From the NCBI RefSeq assembly GCF_002864685.1, contig NZ_NMQZ01000008.1, positions 18,781 to 82,780 of the forward strand: a stretch of 64,000 nt of DNA, read 5' to 3'. The number at the start of each line of letters is the position of its first letter. The stretch's first letter is position 1. Of this stretch, positions 42,304 through 50,677 are shown one piece after another. Source of the stretch: Alloalcanivorax mobilis (GTDB lineage Bacteria > Pseudomonadota > Gammaproteobacteria > Pseudomonadales > Alcanivoracaceae). A program made the position numbers and the translations under genes. A model generated the notes under the pieces. That model saw only the letters and a list, made by a program, of their open reading frames with translations, had not been told where the DNA came from and made no database searches.

Positions 42304-44871
42304 TTAAAATCGCAACGAAAGCGTCCCGGTGACCGTGCGGCCCGGGGCGATCCAGTAAGAAGTGCCGTTGAGTTCCGCGTAGTTGCGGTCGCGCAGGTTG
42401 TCCACCGCCAGCCGCAAGGTGAGCGCGTCGCTGGGCTGGTAGCTGGCCCACAGGTCGTAGACGGTCCAGTCGACCACGTCCGCGTACATGGTGCCGCCGC
42501 GGCCGTCGTTGTCTTCGTAGCGCACCCGCGCGCCCAGGGTCAGGCGGCGGTCGAACAGACGCACGCCGCTGCTCAGCGTGCCCTTTTTGCGCGGCGGCAG
42601 CAGATAGATGATGCCGCCGCCATTGGGCTCGCCGACGCCGTCCTGTGGCTGCGAGCCGGTGATGTTGCCAAGCGGATAAGGGTTGTAACCGCCCCGGCCC
42701 AGGTCATGTAGGGTGCGGGTCCAGCTCAGTTCGGCGAAGGCCACGCCGAGATCGTATTCGGCCTGCAATTCCAGCCCCCGAAAGCGCACTTCGTCGTCGA
42801 GATTGACGAAACCGAACGCCTCGATATCGCCCGCGTCGCCAATCGACGTCGGGTTGATCACCGGCGCCTGGGTGATGTAGTGGTCCACCTGGGTGTTGAA
42901 CCAGGCCGCTTTCAAGCGCAGTCGGTCACCGTCGCGCAGCAGATCAGGCAGCCGCAGGTTGGCGCCAACCTCCCAGTTGCTGGAACGCTCCGGCTCCAGC
43001 CCAGGATTGGGAAAAAACGGAAACGAATTGCCGATGTGCGAGCCCCACATCAACGATTCGGTGATCGCCGGCGGCCGCACACCACGGCCGTAGCTGGCGA
43101 ACAGTTGCAGTGGGTTGGTGATTTGCCAGGCGGCGGTCAAGGTCGGCGACACAAAGCCATCGTGGCGGGCGACGGCGAAGTCGCTGTAATAGGAGGTGAA
43201 CGGTGGGCGCGTACCCGGTGGGTTCTGGTCCGAGCCGACGAACATTTCGCCCTCGCCCTTGAGGCGAAAATAGTCGTAACGCAGGCCGGCGATCAGCTCC
43301 AGGCCGCTGGCGTGGGCAAAACGCGCCTGACTGAACAGGCTGGCGACGCTGCGCTCGCCCTCCGGGGTGGGCCCGGAAAACCAGCTTGGCTCGCCGTCGC
43401 CTTCGCCGCTCTGGGCGGCGTTGGGGCGGGTCCAGTCGTGATAGAACTCCAACCCGTAGCTGAGCTCCAACGCCGCTGGCCAGTCGCCCAGGTCCAGGGG
43501 CGTACGGTTGCTGAGGGTGCCGCCCACGGTGTTGGTTTCGTAACGCACCGCGAAGGCGCCATAGCCATCGCCGGTGTCGGGGCGGTCCTGGTCGTTGGCG
43601 GTGCGGGTGTAATAAAGACTGCTGTCCAGATCCAGCCAGCTGCTGGCGGGGAACAGGCTGTAATTGAACAAAAAGGTATCGGTGCGCACCCGGTTGTAGT
43701 CGGTGGCGCCGGCCAACACGCTGGTGTTGCTGCCCTGATCGAACTCGGCGTCCAGGCCGATGTAACTGAACTTAAGGCGCTGATCGTCGCCCAGGCGCAG
43801 CGTGCTCTTGAACAGACCCGACCACTGATCCTGACCGGTGAACTGGCTGGTGCCGTGCCAGTAGCCGCCGTCCTTGCTGCCGCGCTCGCCTTTGTCGAAG
43901 GCCCCCACGTTCTTACGGCTGAACGCCGCCAGCAGGTCCAGGTTGTCGGTGACCCGGGTGGCAGCGGCGACACTGCCGGCGAAGTAGTAGGCGTTGTCGC
44001 CGGTGGTCAGGTTAATGCGCGCGCCGTGGTCGGCGCCGTCATGGGCCAGATCCTCGAATTCCAGGGTGCGAAAGTTGACCACCCCGCCAATCACGCCGGC
44101 GCCGCCGACGGTGGAGGTGGGGCCCTTGGCCACGTCCACGCCGGCCAGCAGCTCCGGGTCCAGGTACACCTGGCCGTTGCTGCCGTGGCCGCTTTGCTGA
44201 TAATTCTGGCGGGCGCCGTCGATCATCACGTTGACGCGGCCGAAATCCTGCAAGCCACGGATGTTCACCGACACCCCCGGGTCCTGGCGGCTCTGCGAGG
44301 TGTGCACGCCGGGCACCGCGGCCAGCACATCGGAGGTGTTGCGCGGCGCGATGCGGTCGATGTCCTGGCGGGTGACGATGCTCACCGACCCGGGCTGCAA
44401 GTACAGGTCCCGCCGTGGGTCCTCTTCACCCTCCACCGTGACCCGTTCCAGGCGCGCTCCCACCCCGGCACCGGCGCCCGCGTCGGTGAGGGTGTAGACG
44501 CCGCCGTCTTCACGGTCGGCGCTCAGGCCGGTATCGCGCAACAGCGCCCGGAAGCCCTGTTCCACCGTGTAACGCCCCTGCAGACCGGCGGTGCGGCGCC
44601 CCTCGGTCAATTCCGGCGGGTAATACATCACCACCCCCGCCTCCAGGGCGAAGCGGTTCAACGCCGGCGCCAGCGGCCCGGCGGCGATGCGATAGTGACG
44701 TGCCTGGGACGGCGGCGTGGCCGTCTCATCCGCCTCGGCCACCATCGGCATCGCCGCCAGGCACACCCCGGCCACCGCCATCACCGCCAACCCTGGCGCG
44801 ACCACACCCAGCACCGCCAAGGACCCTGCCGTCACCGCGCCCCAACAACGCCGCGCGAACCTGAACACCAT
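42304..44871 (-). CDS. hasR: TonB-dependent heme/hemophore receptor HasR
   Basis: Outer-membrane receptor of 855 residues that takes heme from HasA and passes it to the periplasm using TonB energy. The start at 44871 follows GGGAATCAG. It has an N-terminal STN signalling domain (about residues 55-125, with LAPALNRFALEAGVVMYY), which contacts the anti-sigma factor, then a plug (SVSIVTRQDIDRIAPRNTSD, IRGLQDFGRVNVMIDGARQN) and a barrel ending TVTGTLSLRF with a terminal Phe. The STN domain next to hasI-hasS genes marks cell-surface signalling. Length matches Pseudomonas HasR. Confidence 0.92.
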   Translation of the reverse strand: MVFRFARRCWGAVTAGSLAVLGVVAPGLAVMAVAGVCLAAMPMVAEADETATPPSQARHYRIAAGPLAPALNRFALEAGVVMYYPPELTEGRRTAGLQGRYTVEQGFRALLRDTGLSADREDGGVYTLTDAGAGAGVGARLERVTVEGEEDPRRDLYLQPGSVSIVTRQDIDRIAPRNTSDVLAAVPGVHTSQSRQDPGVSVNIRGLQDFGRVNVMIDGARQNYQQSGHGSNGQVYLDPELLAGVDVAKGPTSTVGGAGVIGGVVNFRTLEFEDLAHDGADHGARINLTTGDNAYYFAGSVAAATRVTDNLDLLAAFSRKNVGAFDKGERGSKDGGYWHGTSQFTGQDQWSGLFKSTLRLGDDQRLKFSYIGLDAEFDQGSNTSVLAGATDYNRVRTDTFLFNYSLFPASSWLDLDSSLYYTRTANDQDRPDTGDGYGAFAVRYETNTVGGTLSNRTPLDLGDWPAALELSYGLEFYHDWTRPNAAQSGEGDGEPSWFSGPTPEGERSVASLFSQARFAHASGLELIAGLRYDYFRLKGEGEMFVGSDQNPPGTRPPFTSYYSDFAVARHDGFVSPTLTAAWQITNPLQLFASYGRGVRPPAITESLMWGSHIGNSFPFFPNPGLEPERSSNWEVGANLRLPDLLRDGDRLRLKAAWFNTQVDHYITQAPVINPTSIGDAGDIEAFGFVNLDDEVRFRGLELQAEYDLGVAFAELSWTRTLHDLGRGGYNPYPLGNITGSQPQDGVGEPNGGGIIYLLPPRKKGTLSSGVRLFDRRLTLGARVRYEDNDGRGGTMYADVVDWTVYDLWASYQPSDALTLRLAVDNLRDRNYAELNGTSYWIAPGRTVTGTLSLRF

Positions 44872-45360
44872 AAACTGATTCCCATTCTCGTTTGCTGGTT
44901 TTACTAGTGATGACGCATCAACGACGCAACGGGACAGTGGCGGGTGATTTTTTTGCTTGTTCGCGAACGAGCGGCAACCGGTGTTGCTCGCAGGCCGGAC
45001 AGTGAAGCGGGTCATTCCCGTGACAGGGACTTAAACCTGATGGAAAAGGGAACGCCGCCCGGCTGCGCCGGATTTTGATTCTGAGGTGGCCGCGATCCTT
45101 GATCGCGAACCGAGCCAACGGCGAGGCGGATCTGGCAAAGCCGATTCGCTGGCATGGCCTGTCCGCAAAAAGCACCTTTCTACGAAGCCGCCGTAGGAGC
45201 AGGCCTGGCCAGCGAACCGAGTCTGGAAGGCGAGGCAGGCCCGGCAAAGCCGAGTCGCTGGCATGGCCTGCTCCTACACAAAAACACCTTTCTACGGTGC
45301 CGCTGTGGGAGCAAGGCCTTACCACCAAAACCAGCCGCGCCGCAGGCCGCTTAGAGGAGA
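44872..45360. other. Intergenic region between hasS and hasR, filled with REP-type repeats
   Basis: This 489-bp stretch carries no gene. From about 45075 to 45330 it consists of REP-like palindromes, listed separately. The remaining part next to hasR (44872-45070) should contain the hasR promoter, probably read by the HasI sigma factor, but I could not point to a -35/-10 pair with confidence. Confidence 0.6.
45130..45320. repeat. REP-like palindrome cluster between hasS and hasR
   Basis: An 85-bp imperfect palindrome at 45193-45277 has outer arms GTAGGAGCAGGCC and GGCCTGCTCCTAC, then CCAGCGA and TCGCTGG. Two direct copies of a 50-bp module beginning GGCAAAGCCGA.TCGCTGGC lie 111 bp apart (about 45132 and 45243), each ending CACCTTTCTACG. 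These look like intergenic REP/REPIN elements of the Pseudomonas/Alcanivorax type. Confidence 0.8.
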
Positions 45361-46353
45361 TCAACGGGGCGAGATCAGAGTCAGCAAACCGGTGTAGTGA
45401 CGCACCTGAATCGGCGCCAGGGCGGCCAACAAATCCAGGGCCCGGTCGGTGTCGTCCAGGGGAAACACGCCGGAAACGCGAATGTTCGACAGCGCTTTGT
45501 CGTCGTAATGGAGCACGCCGCTCCGGTAGCGGCGCAGCTCCTTGAGGACCTCGCTCAGGGGGCGGTCATCGGCGACCAGGCGCTGCTTGACCCAGGCGGT
45601 TTCCAGGGCGGTGTCCACCGCCTGGGGGGCACTGACCCGGTCGCCGCGCACCCGTGCGCGCTGCCCGGCCACGGCGGCGGCGCAGTGGGCACGACCATGA
45701 TGGGCGGCGGATGCCGTCGGCGGCGCGGCGCACACTTCCACCGAGGATTCGGTGACCACCACGTCCATGCCATCTTCCCGGATACGCACCGTGTACTCCG
45801 TGCCCAGGGCGCGGGCGGTGCCAGCGGCGCTTTCCACCACGAACGGCCGCCCCCGGTCGGGCGCCACCCGCGCCAGCAGTTCCCCATGGCGCAGCCGCAC
45901 CCGGCGTTCGCCGGCGCTGTAATCCAGATCCACGGCGGTGCCACTGTTAAGAACCAGTTCGCTGCCGTCCGGCAACGCCACATGGCGTTGTTCACCGGTG
46001 GCGCTGCGGTAATCGGCGAGCAGATCCAGGGGCGCGAACGGCAGACTCAACAACGACGCCGACGCGCCCACCAGCAACACCACCGCCAACGCGCCGCCGC
46101 CGCGCAGCCGCTGCCGGCGCCGCGCGCCAAGCACCGCGTTGAGCGTGGACGTGGCGGCGCCTCCGTCACTGCCCAGGCCCTCGAAGCGCCGCCACAGGTT
46201 TTCCATTTTCCGGTAGGCACGCTCATGGCGCGGGTCGGCCCGACGCCAGTCCCGACAGCAGCTGCGATCCGCATCGTCCACGTCCCCGGAGTGCAGGGTG
46301 GCGAGCCACTCCGCCGCCTCGCCGAGAATGCGCCGTTGCTCGTCGCGAATCAC
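45361..46353 (-). CDS. hasS: FecR-family anti-sigma factor
   Basis: A 330-residue inner-membrane regulator. The N-terminus (EAAEWLATLHSGDVDDADRS) is the DUF4880 sigma-binding domain, followed by a membrane helix (about residues 84-105) and a periplasmic FecR domain (about 115-210) and secretin/STN-like C-terminus. Start is GTG, overlapping the stop of the sigma gene (GTGA). It should hold HasI until heme-loaded HasA binds HasR, whose STN domain signals across. Confidence 0.92.
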   Translation of the reverse strand: MIRDEQRRILGEAAEWLATLHSGDVDDADRSCCRDWRRADPRHERAYRKMENLWRRFEGLGSDGGAATSTLNAVLGARRRQRLRGGGALAVVLLVGASASLLSLPFAPLDLLADYRSATGEQRHVALPDGSELVLNSGTAVDLDYSAGERRVRLRHGELLARVAPDRGRPFVVESAAGTARALGTEYTVRIREDGMDVVVTESSVEVCAAPPTASAAHHGRAHCAAAVAGQRARVRGDRVSAPQAVDTALETAWVKQRLVADDRPLSEVLKELRRYRSGVLHYDDKALSNIRVSGVFPLDDTDRALDLLAALAPIQVRHYTGLLTLISPR

Positions 46354-46874
46354 CGCTGGTCCTCGTCCAGCAAGTCCAGGCAGTGCAACAACGCTCGGGC
46401 CACGTACTTCTTGATCATGCTCACCGACACGCCCAGCGCTTTGGCGATCTCGCCATGGGAGCGGCCCTCCAGGCGGCTCATCAGAAACGCCCGCCGCGGT
46501 TTCTCCGGCAGGCCTTCCAGCAAGCGGGCGACGGCGGTGAGCAACTCCACCACTTCCACCAGCGACTGAGACGACGGCGCCACGTCGTTGCCATGCAGAG
46601 CGCTCCAGGTCTCCAGGTAGAGGTGTTCCACTTTCTTGCGGCGCGCGTCATCAATGATCAATCGCCCGGCGATGGTGGTCAGATAGGCACGCGGTTCCTT
46701 GACCGCGTTCAGGTCGGCGTGGGAGGTCAGCACCCGCAGAAAGGTATCCTGCGCCATGTCCGCGGCGCGCTGGGAACAGCCAAGTTTTTTACGCAGCCAG
46801 CCCATCAGCCAACCGTGGTGGTGGCTGTACAACACCTTTACCGCTTCGTTCCGGTAGTAAGATTCCGCGCCCAT
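46350..46874 (-). CDS. hasI: ECF sigma factor (FecI family)
   Basis: A 174-residue extracytoplasmic-function sigma factor. Region 2 is recognisable in LGCSQRAADMAQDTFLRVL (about residues 32-50) and region 4 in LEGRSHGEIAKALGVSVSMI (about 133-152), whose helix-turn-helix reads the -35 element. It is the first gene of the heme locus, followed directly by its anti-sigma gene, and a Fur-like box lies 30 bases upstream, so it should be made when iron is scarce. Confidence 0.94.
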   Translation of the reverse strand: MGAESYYRNEAVKVLYSHHHGWLMGWLRKKLGCSQRAADMAQDTFLRVLTSHADLNAVKEPRAYLTTIAGRLIIDDARRKKVEHLYLETWSALHGNDVAPSSQSLVEVVELLTAVARLLEGLPEKPRRAFLMSRLEGRSHGEIAKALGVSVSMIKKYVARALLHCLDLLDEDQR

Positions 46875-46902
46875 GGGTGGTAACCCCGATCCGACCCTTT
46901 TT

Positions 46903-46924
46903 GAGAATAGTTCTCATTATTATC
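46903..46924 (-). promoter_or_regulatory. Fur-like box upstream of hasI
   Basis: Minus-strand GATAATAATGAGAACTATTC matches the GATAATGATAATCATTATC consensus at most positions and lies 29-50 bases before the hasI start codon, where a repressor would block the promoter. It is one of two such boxes in this divergent region. Confidence 0.72.
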
Positions 46925-46981
46925 ACTCCGGATGATTTTTACAAGTCCGCCTCTGGCCACGCCCCCCTCCACCCAGACGCA

Positions 46982-47000
46982 AATGAAAATAGAACTCATT
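46982..47000 (+). promoter_or_regulatory. Fur-like box upstream of the esterase gene
   Basis: AATGAAAATAGAACTCATT is a 19-bp dyad with AATGA and TCATT ends, the size and symmetry of a Fur site, located about 75 bases upstream of the gene at 47074. Confidence 0.68.
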
Positions 47001-47073
47001 TACTTTTAAAGGCTCATCTTATATAACCCCTGCCACTGTTCGACGGTTCGACGCATCGACAAGGAGCCCGCAC

Positions 47074-48030
47074 ATGGACCGACAACGGCGTCATTTGCTT
47101 CAGGCGGCCCTGGCCGGCGCGCTCGGCGTCGCCCTGCCCGGCCTGACCACCGCCCGGCCGGACCTGACCCGCACCATGGGCACCACCCTGGCGGACCGTG
47201 GTTCGGCGTTCTATCGCTTCCAGGATCTGCGCCTGTCCTCAATGGATCGCCAGCGCCATTACCGGGTGTGGATCGCCGAGCCCAAACACCCGGCGCCGGC
47301 GGGCGGCCACCCGGCTCTGTTTATGCTGGACGGCAACGCGGTGATCAGCCGGCTGCGGGAGACCTGGCTGGGCCAGATTCAAGACGGCACGCCGCCGGTG
47401 CTGGTGATGATCGGCTACGACACCGACCTGTTGTTCAACGGTGCCGCCCGCCAGTACGACTACACCCCGGCGGCGCCGGGCGAGCACGAGATTCACGACC
47501 CGCGCCGGGCGGATCGGCGCGGCGGTGGCGCGGCCAGGTTTCTGGAATGGATCGACACCACCCTGACACCACGGGTCGCGACACTGGCGCCGATCAACCC
47601 GGCGCGGGCATCCTTATGGGGTCATTCTTACGGGGGGCTGTTCACACTGTTCGCTCTGTGCACCAGGCCGGCCGCGTTCCACCAGTATTTCCCCACCAGC
47701 CCATCGCTGTGGTGGGCCGGCGGGCTGATCAACCTTTACCTCAAGGCCCTCGCCGCCCACGCTCCGACACCGCCCGCCGAGGTCTGGTTATGCCGGGGCA
47801 ATGAAGAAGGCCGGCGAACGGACGATTTGGACGAGCAACAATGGGCCGCCGCCAAACGCCGGGCCAACCGCGACTTCAATCGCTTCGCCGGGCGCCTTGA
47901 TCAAGTACCTGCGCTGCGGGTCCGGCACCGGCTCTATGACGGCCAGGGCCACGGCGGCATGTTCAGCGCCTCGTTGCCTGAAACACTGCGCCTGGCGGCG
48001 GGCCTGCCGCCGGCGCTGGACTGGCACTGA
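47074..48030 (+). CDS. Alpha/beta hydrolase, IroE/BesA-like siderophore esterase
   Basis: A 318-residue exported hydrolase: a twin-arginine-poor signal peptide (LLQAALAGALGVALPGLTTA), then an esterase-D fold with the nucleophile elbow LWGHSYGGLFTLF (Ser in GHSYGG) and a C-terminal DGQGHGGMF region with the likely catalytic His. This pattern is shared with IroE and BesA, which hydrolyse ferric catecholate trilactones. The Fur-like box and the divergent ECF locus support an iron-acquisition role. No siderophore synthesis genes are in the window, so it may use a siderophore made elsewhere. Confidence 0.84.
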   Translation: MDRQRRHLLQAALAGALGVALPGLTTARPDLTRTMGTTLADRGSAFYRFQDLRLSSMDRQRHYRVWIAEPKHPAPAGGHPALFMLDGNAVISRLRETWLGQIQDGTPPVLVMIGYDTDLLFNGAARQYDYTPAAPGEHEIHDPRRADRRGGGAARFLEWIDTTLTPRVATLAPINPARASLWGHSYGGLFTLFALCTRPAAFHQYFPTSPSLWWAGGLINLYLKALAAHAPTPPAEVWLCRGNEEGRRTDDLDEQQWAAAKRRANRDFNRFAGRLDQVPALRVRHRLYDGQGHGGMFSASLPETLRLAAGLPPALDWH

Positions 48031-48042
48031 TCGCTGCCGGCC

Positions 48043-48393
48043 CTAGTGAGCGGCAACCACCGACAGAATCACGCCAGTGCCAATGGCAATCAGCAGATAG
48101 TCGCCGTTCACGCTCACCCAGCGATGGTGGCGATCCGGCGGCGGTAGCCGATGAGCGTGCCAGTCGTTCACCACATAGCGGTTGCCGCGATAACCGCCGG
48201 GCAAGCTGTCGCCCTGGTGCCAGCGCGCCCGATGCGCATCGGCGTGGTGGTGCCGGCCGCTGTTGTGACCGGCCTGATGATGGGTGTGGGGGGAATTGCG
48301 TTCAGGCCCGCCATGGCCCGGGCTGGCCCAGGCCGCCGGGGCGGCGGTCAGCGTCAGACAGAGGGCTAATGCAACGTTCTTGAAAATGTTCAT
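48043..48393 (-). CDS. RcnB-family periplasmic protein
   Basis: A 116-residue exported protein: signal peptide (FKNVALALCLTLTAAPAAWA), a His-rich stretch (residues about 25-60, many HH and HxH), and the C-terminal signature YVVNDWHAHRLPPPDRHHRW followed by VSVNGDYLLIAIGTGVI. This is the RcnB/DUF3300-like pattern associated with nickel/cobalt homeostasis in E. coli. The His-rich part suggests metal binding. The start at 48393 follows CCGGAGTGCCC; the longer reading is rejected. No rcnA gene is nearby. Confidence 0.82.
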   Translation of the reverse strand: MNIFKNVALALCLTLTAAPAAWASPGHGGPERNSPHTHHQAGHNSGRHHHADAHRARWHQGDSLPGGYRGNRYVVNDWHAHRLPPPDRHHRWVSVNGDYLLIAIGTGVILSVVAAH

Positions 48394-48486
48394 GGGCACT
48401 CCGGATTGACTTGATTCCACCCACGGTGCGCGCGCACCGTGCAAACAAACCTCATCTTTCGTGCAAGCAAAGCGCAACATCACGGC

Positions 48487-49878
48487 TCAGAAAAAACCGG
48501 CGCCAGCGGCGCCCGGTTGTTCCAGGGCATCGGCGATCATGTGCAGCGAATGCGCCAATTCCTGTCGACTAAAAGGACCACCCAGGCATAAACGTACCGC
48601 TTCCGGAGGCTTGGCGTTCACCGCGAAAGCGTCACTGACCACCACATTGATGCCTTGCGCGCGCAAGCGCGCGGCGAAGGCAACCCGGCTCCATGGCCCG
48701 GGCATTTTCAGCCAGACGTGGAACGCCTCCGGATGGGAGCGGTAATCCGCGCCGCCGAGAATTCTGGTGACCAGGCCCTGACGCGCCTGGGACTCCTTTC
48801 GCGTCAGCGACAACGCCAGATCGGCGGTACCGTCCTGTACCCAATAGGACGCCAACGCCGCTGTAATCGGAGAAGCCATTACGGTAGTGGCGCGGAGGGT
48901 TACCGCCAATCGCGAGCGCAACCGCGCGGACGGCAGGGCCAGATAGGCCACTCGCAATCCCGCCCCCAAGGACTTGCTAAAGCCGCACAGATAATAGGTC
49001 AGCTCCGGCGCCAAGGCTGCCAGGGCCGGTGGCCGGTGGCTGGGCAGCAGGCCGTAGGCGTCGTCTTCAATGATCGCCAGGTTATGCTTACGGGCGATCT
49101 GCACCAGCCGATGCCGGCGTTCTTCGCTCAACGTCACCACCGCAGGATTGAGCAATACCGGATTGCAATACAACGCCTTGGGATGATGCTCCGCGCATAG
49201 TCTCGCCAGGGCATCCGGATCAATGCCGTCCTCATCCAGCGGCAAGCCGAGTAAACGGATGCCAAGCTGGCCAGCGATGGCGCGCAGGCCCGGATAGGTC
49301 AAGGCCTCGCAGAGCACCACATCGCCGGGCCGGGCCAGGCTGCCCAACACCGCCAATAGCGCGCTCTGCACGCCCGGGCAAACCAGTACCCGGTCAACGT
49401 CAACGTTGAGCGGCCGTCTTTGCAGCCAGGCCACCGCCGCCTCTTTGTCCTCGGCGGAGCCACCGAACTCCTGATAGCGCATTAACGGCTGCAGATCCGG
49501 GCCGAGGGCACGCAGCCCTGCCTCCATTCGCTCTCGTAACAGCGTGCTCTGGGATTCCGGCGGCAGATTCATGGTCATGTCCACCGAGCGCCCGGCACTG
49601 GCGCTGCGCCGGCTGACGCCGCCAGGGCGGCATACAAAGGAGCCCTGCCCAACGCGGGAATAGATCAGCCCGCGCCGCTGAGCTTCGCTGTAGGCTCGCG
49701 AAACGGTGGCGTAGTTGAGCTTCAATCCGGAAGCCAGATCACGCAAGGGCGGCAAACGTTCGCCCACCGCCAACCTGCCAGAAAGAATGTCATCAGCGAT
49801 GGCATCAGCGATGCGAAGATAGATGGGCTGCACCCCGTCTTTCAAAACCGGCCGCCAGGCCGCCACGTTACCGCTCAT
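48487..49878 (-). CDS. MocR-type regulator (GntR domain fused to aminotransferase)
   Basis: A 463-residue protein: a winged-helix GntR domain (about residues 15-85, with LPPLRDLASGLKLNYATVSR) joined to a class I aminotransferase-like domain (about 110-450). The PLP lysine should be in CGFSKSLGAGLRVAYL, and the AIIEDDAYG motif is present. The start at 49878 follows GGAGGGGA. MocR proteins respond to PLP-linked amino acids or amines. It is divergent from the nit cluster and is the only regulator next to it; in CECT5344 that place is taken by the sigma-54 activator NitA. Confidence 0.92.
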   Translation of the reverse strand: MSGNVAAWRPVLKDGVQPIYLRIADAIADDILSGRLAVGERLPPLRDLASGLKLNYATVSRAYSEAQRRGLIYSRVGQGSFVCRPGGVSRRSASAGRSVDMTMNLPPESQSTLLRERMEAGLRALGPDLQPLMRYQEFGGSAEDKEAAVAWLQRRPLNVDVDRVLVCPGVQSALLAVLGSLARPGDVVLCEALTYPGLRAIAGQLGIRLLGLPLDEDGIDPDALARLCAEHHPKALYCNPVLLNPAVVTLSEERRHRLVQIARKHNLAIIEDDAYGLLPSHRPPALAALAPELTYYLCGFSKSLGAGLRVAYLALPSARLRSRLAVTLRATTVMASPITAALASYWVQDGTADLALSLTRKESQARQGLVTRILGGADYRSHPEAFHVWLKMPGPWSRVAFAARLRAQGINVVVSDAFAVNAKPPEAVRLCLGGPFSRQELAHSLHMIADALEQPGAAGAGFF

Positions 49879-50049
49879 TCCCCTCCCCTCCGCCTGATTC
49901 AACGGCCACCACCGCACTGTTTGAGTTCATTTTCCGCACCAGGGTTGTCCACGCCACGCGCAGCCCCGGCACGCTTTGATTGGTTGACGCCCGAAGAGCA
50001 ACCGGCCCGTTACTGAGAAACGCCGCCCATTGGCTCATAAATCATGCGA

Positions 50050-50077
50050 CCAATCAATCAATTAACACTTTGATTGG
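50050..50077. promoter_or_regulatory. Inverted repeat CCAATCAA-N12-TTGATTGG
   Basis: A perfect 8-bp dyad (50050-50057 and 50070-50077) overlaps the -24 element of the nit promoter. A further TTGATTGG lies at 49976-49983 and a near copy at 50082-50089. A protein bound here would cover the sigma-54 promoter, so it could be a repressor site, perhaps for the divergent MocR protein. Confidence 0.6.
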
Positions 50078-50090
50078 CATATTGATTGCA
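50075..50090 (+). promoter_or_regulatory. Sigma-54 promoter of the nit cluster
   Basis: TGGCATATTGATTGCA: TGGCAT, five bases, TTGCA, with GG and GC exactly 10 bases apart, nearly perfect. Transcription would start near 50101, about 80 bases before nitB. Consistent with sigma-54 control of Nit1C in CECT5344, although the activator gene is not adjacent here. Confidence 0.85.
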
Positions 50091-50181
50091 ATTGAACACA
50101 TCAGAAAGGGAGGTTGCATCAAACAGAGGCGGAGCCCTTTCCACACTCCGAACCCCGCTTCAACCGCAGAGGAAGACGACT

Positions 50182-50664
50182 ATGCCCATCGTAGAGAAAG
50201 CCCCCCATCAGAAAGGCGATTTTTTTGTCGACTACGAAGAAAAAGTGTTCGAAGACGTCAAGGCGGAACCCGGCGAGAAAGCTCTGGTGACCTTCCATAC
50301 CGTGGCTTTCGAGGGGTCCATCGGCCTGGTGAACATGTTGCAGGCCACGCGCCTGCTGCGTAAAGGCTTCGACACCTCGGTCCTGTTGTATGGCCCAGGC
50401 GTCACCCTGGGCCTGCAACGGGGTTTTCCAACCCTCGGCGACGAGGCCTTCCCGGGGCATCTGGCGGTCAACAACCAGCTCAGCAAGTTCATGGGCGAAG
50501 GCGGCAAGGTATTCGCGTGCCGGTTCGCCTTACAGGCGCTGTACGGTCATGGTGAGCCGTCATTGATCGAGGGCATTACGCCAATCAATCCACTGGATGT
50601 TCTCGATCTGGTTCTGCTGCACCGCAAGGACAATGCTTTCATTCTTGATACCTGGACCCTGTAA
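50182..50664 (+). CDS. nitB: Nit1C protein NitB (MSMEG_0572 family)
   Basis: A 160-residue protein of a family found only in Nit1C clusters (MSMEG_0572 type, DsrE-like fold features). It begins [21 protein letters not shown] and has a core of alternating strands with [15 protein letters not shown]. No enzyme activity is known. It is the first cistron, 13 bases ahead of nitC; the frame upstream of the ATG at 50182 has no coding character. Confidence 0.9.
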   Translation: MPIVEKAPHQKGDFFVDYEEKVFEDVKAEPGEKALVTFHTVAFEGSIGLVNMLQATRLLRKGFDTSVLLYGPGVTLGLQRGFPTLGDEAFPGHLAVNNQLSKFMGEGGKVFACRFALQALYGHGEPSLIEGITPINPLDVLDLVLLHRKDNAFILDTWTL

Positions 50665-50677
50665 GCGGAGGCGCGCG

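Larger units (their letters stand above)
49879..50181. other. Divergent regulatory region of mocR and the nit cluster
   Basis: 303 bp with no gene. It holds the sigma-54 promoter at 50075-50090, a CCAATCAA/TTGATTGG inverted repeat (50050-50077) and an extra TTGATTGG copy at 49976-49983. The TTGATTGG octamer family is a candidate MocR operator. No enhancer-type site like those of the cyanate locus was found. Confidence 0.7.

Noticed and set aside
42880..44907. Open frame of 675 codons on the plus strand.
   Set aside because: Antisense to hasR, whose TonB-receptor motifs are unmistakable; the antisense translation has no recognisable family.
49879..50040. An NtrC-type site (GCACCA...TGGTGC) upstream of nitB.
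   Set aside because: Only one half-site (GCACCA near 49936) was seen; the partner half does not match.
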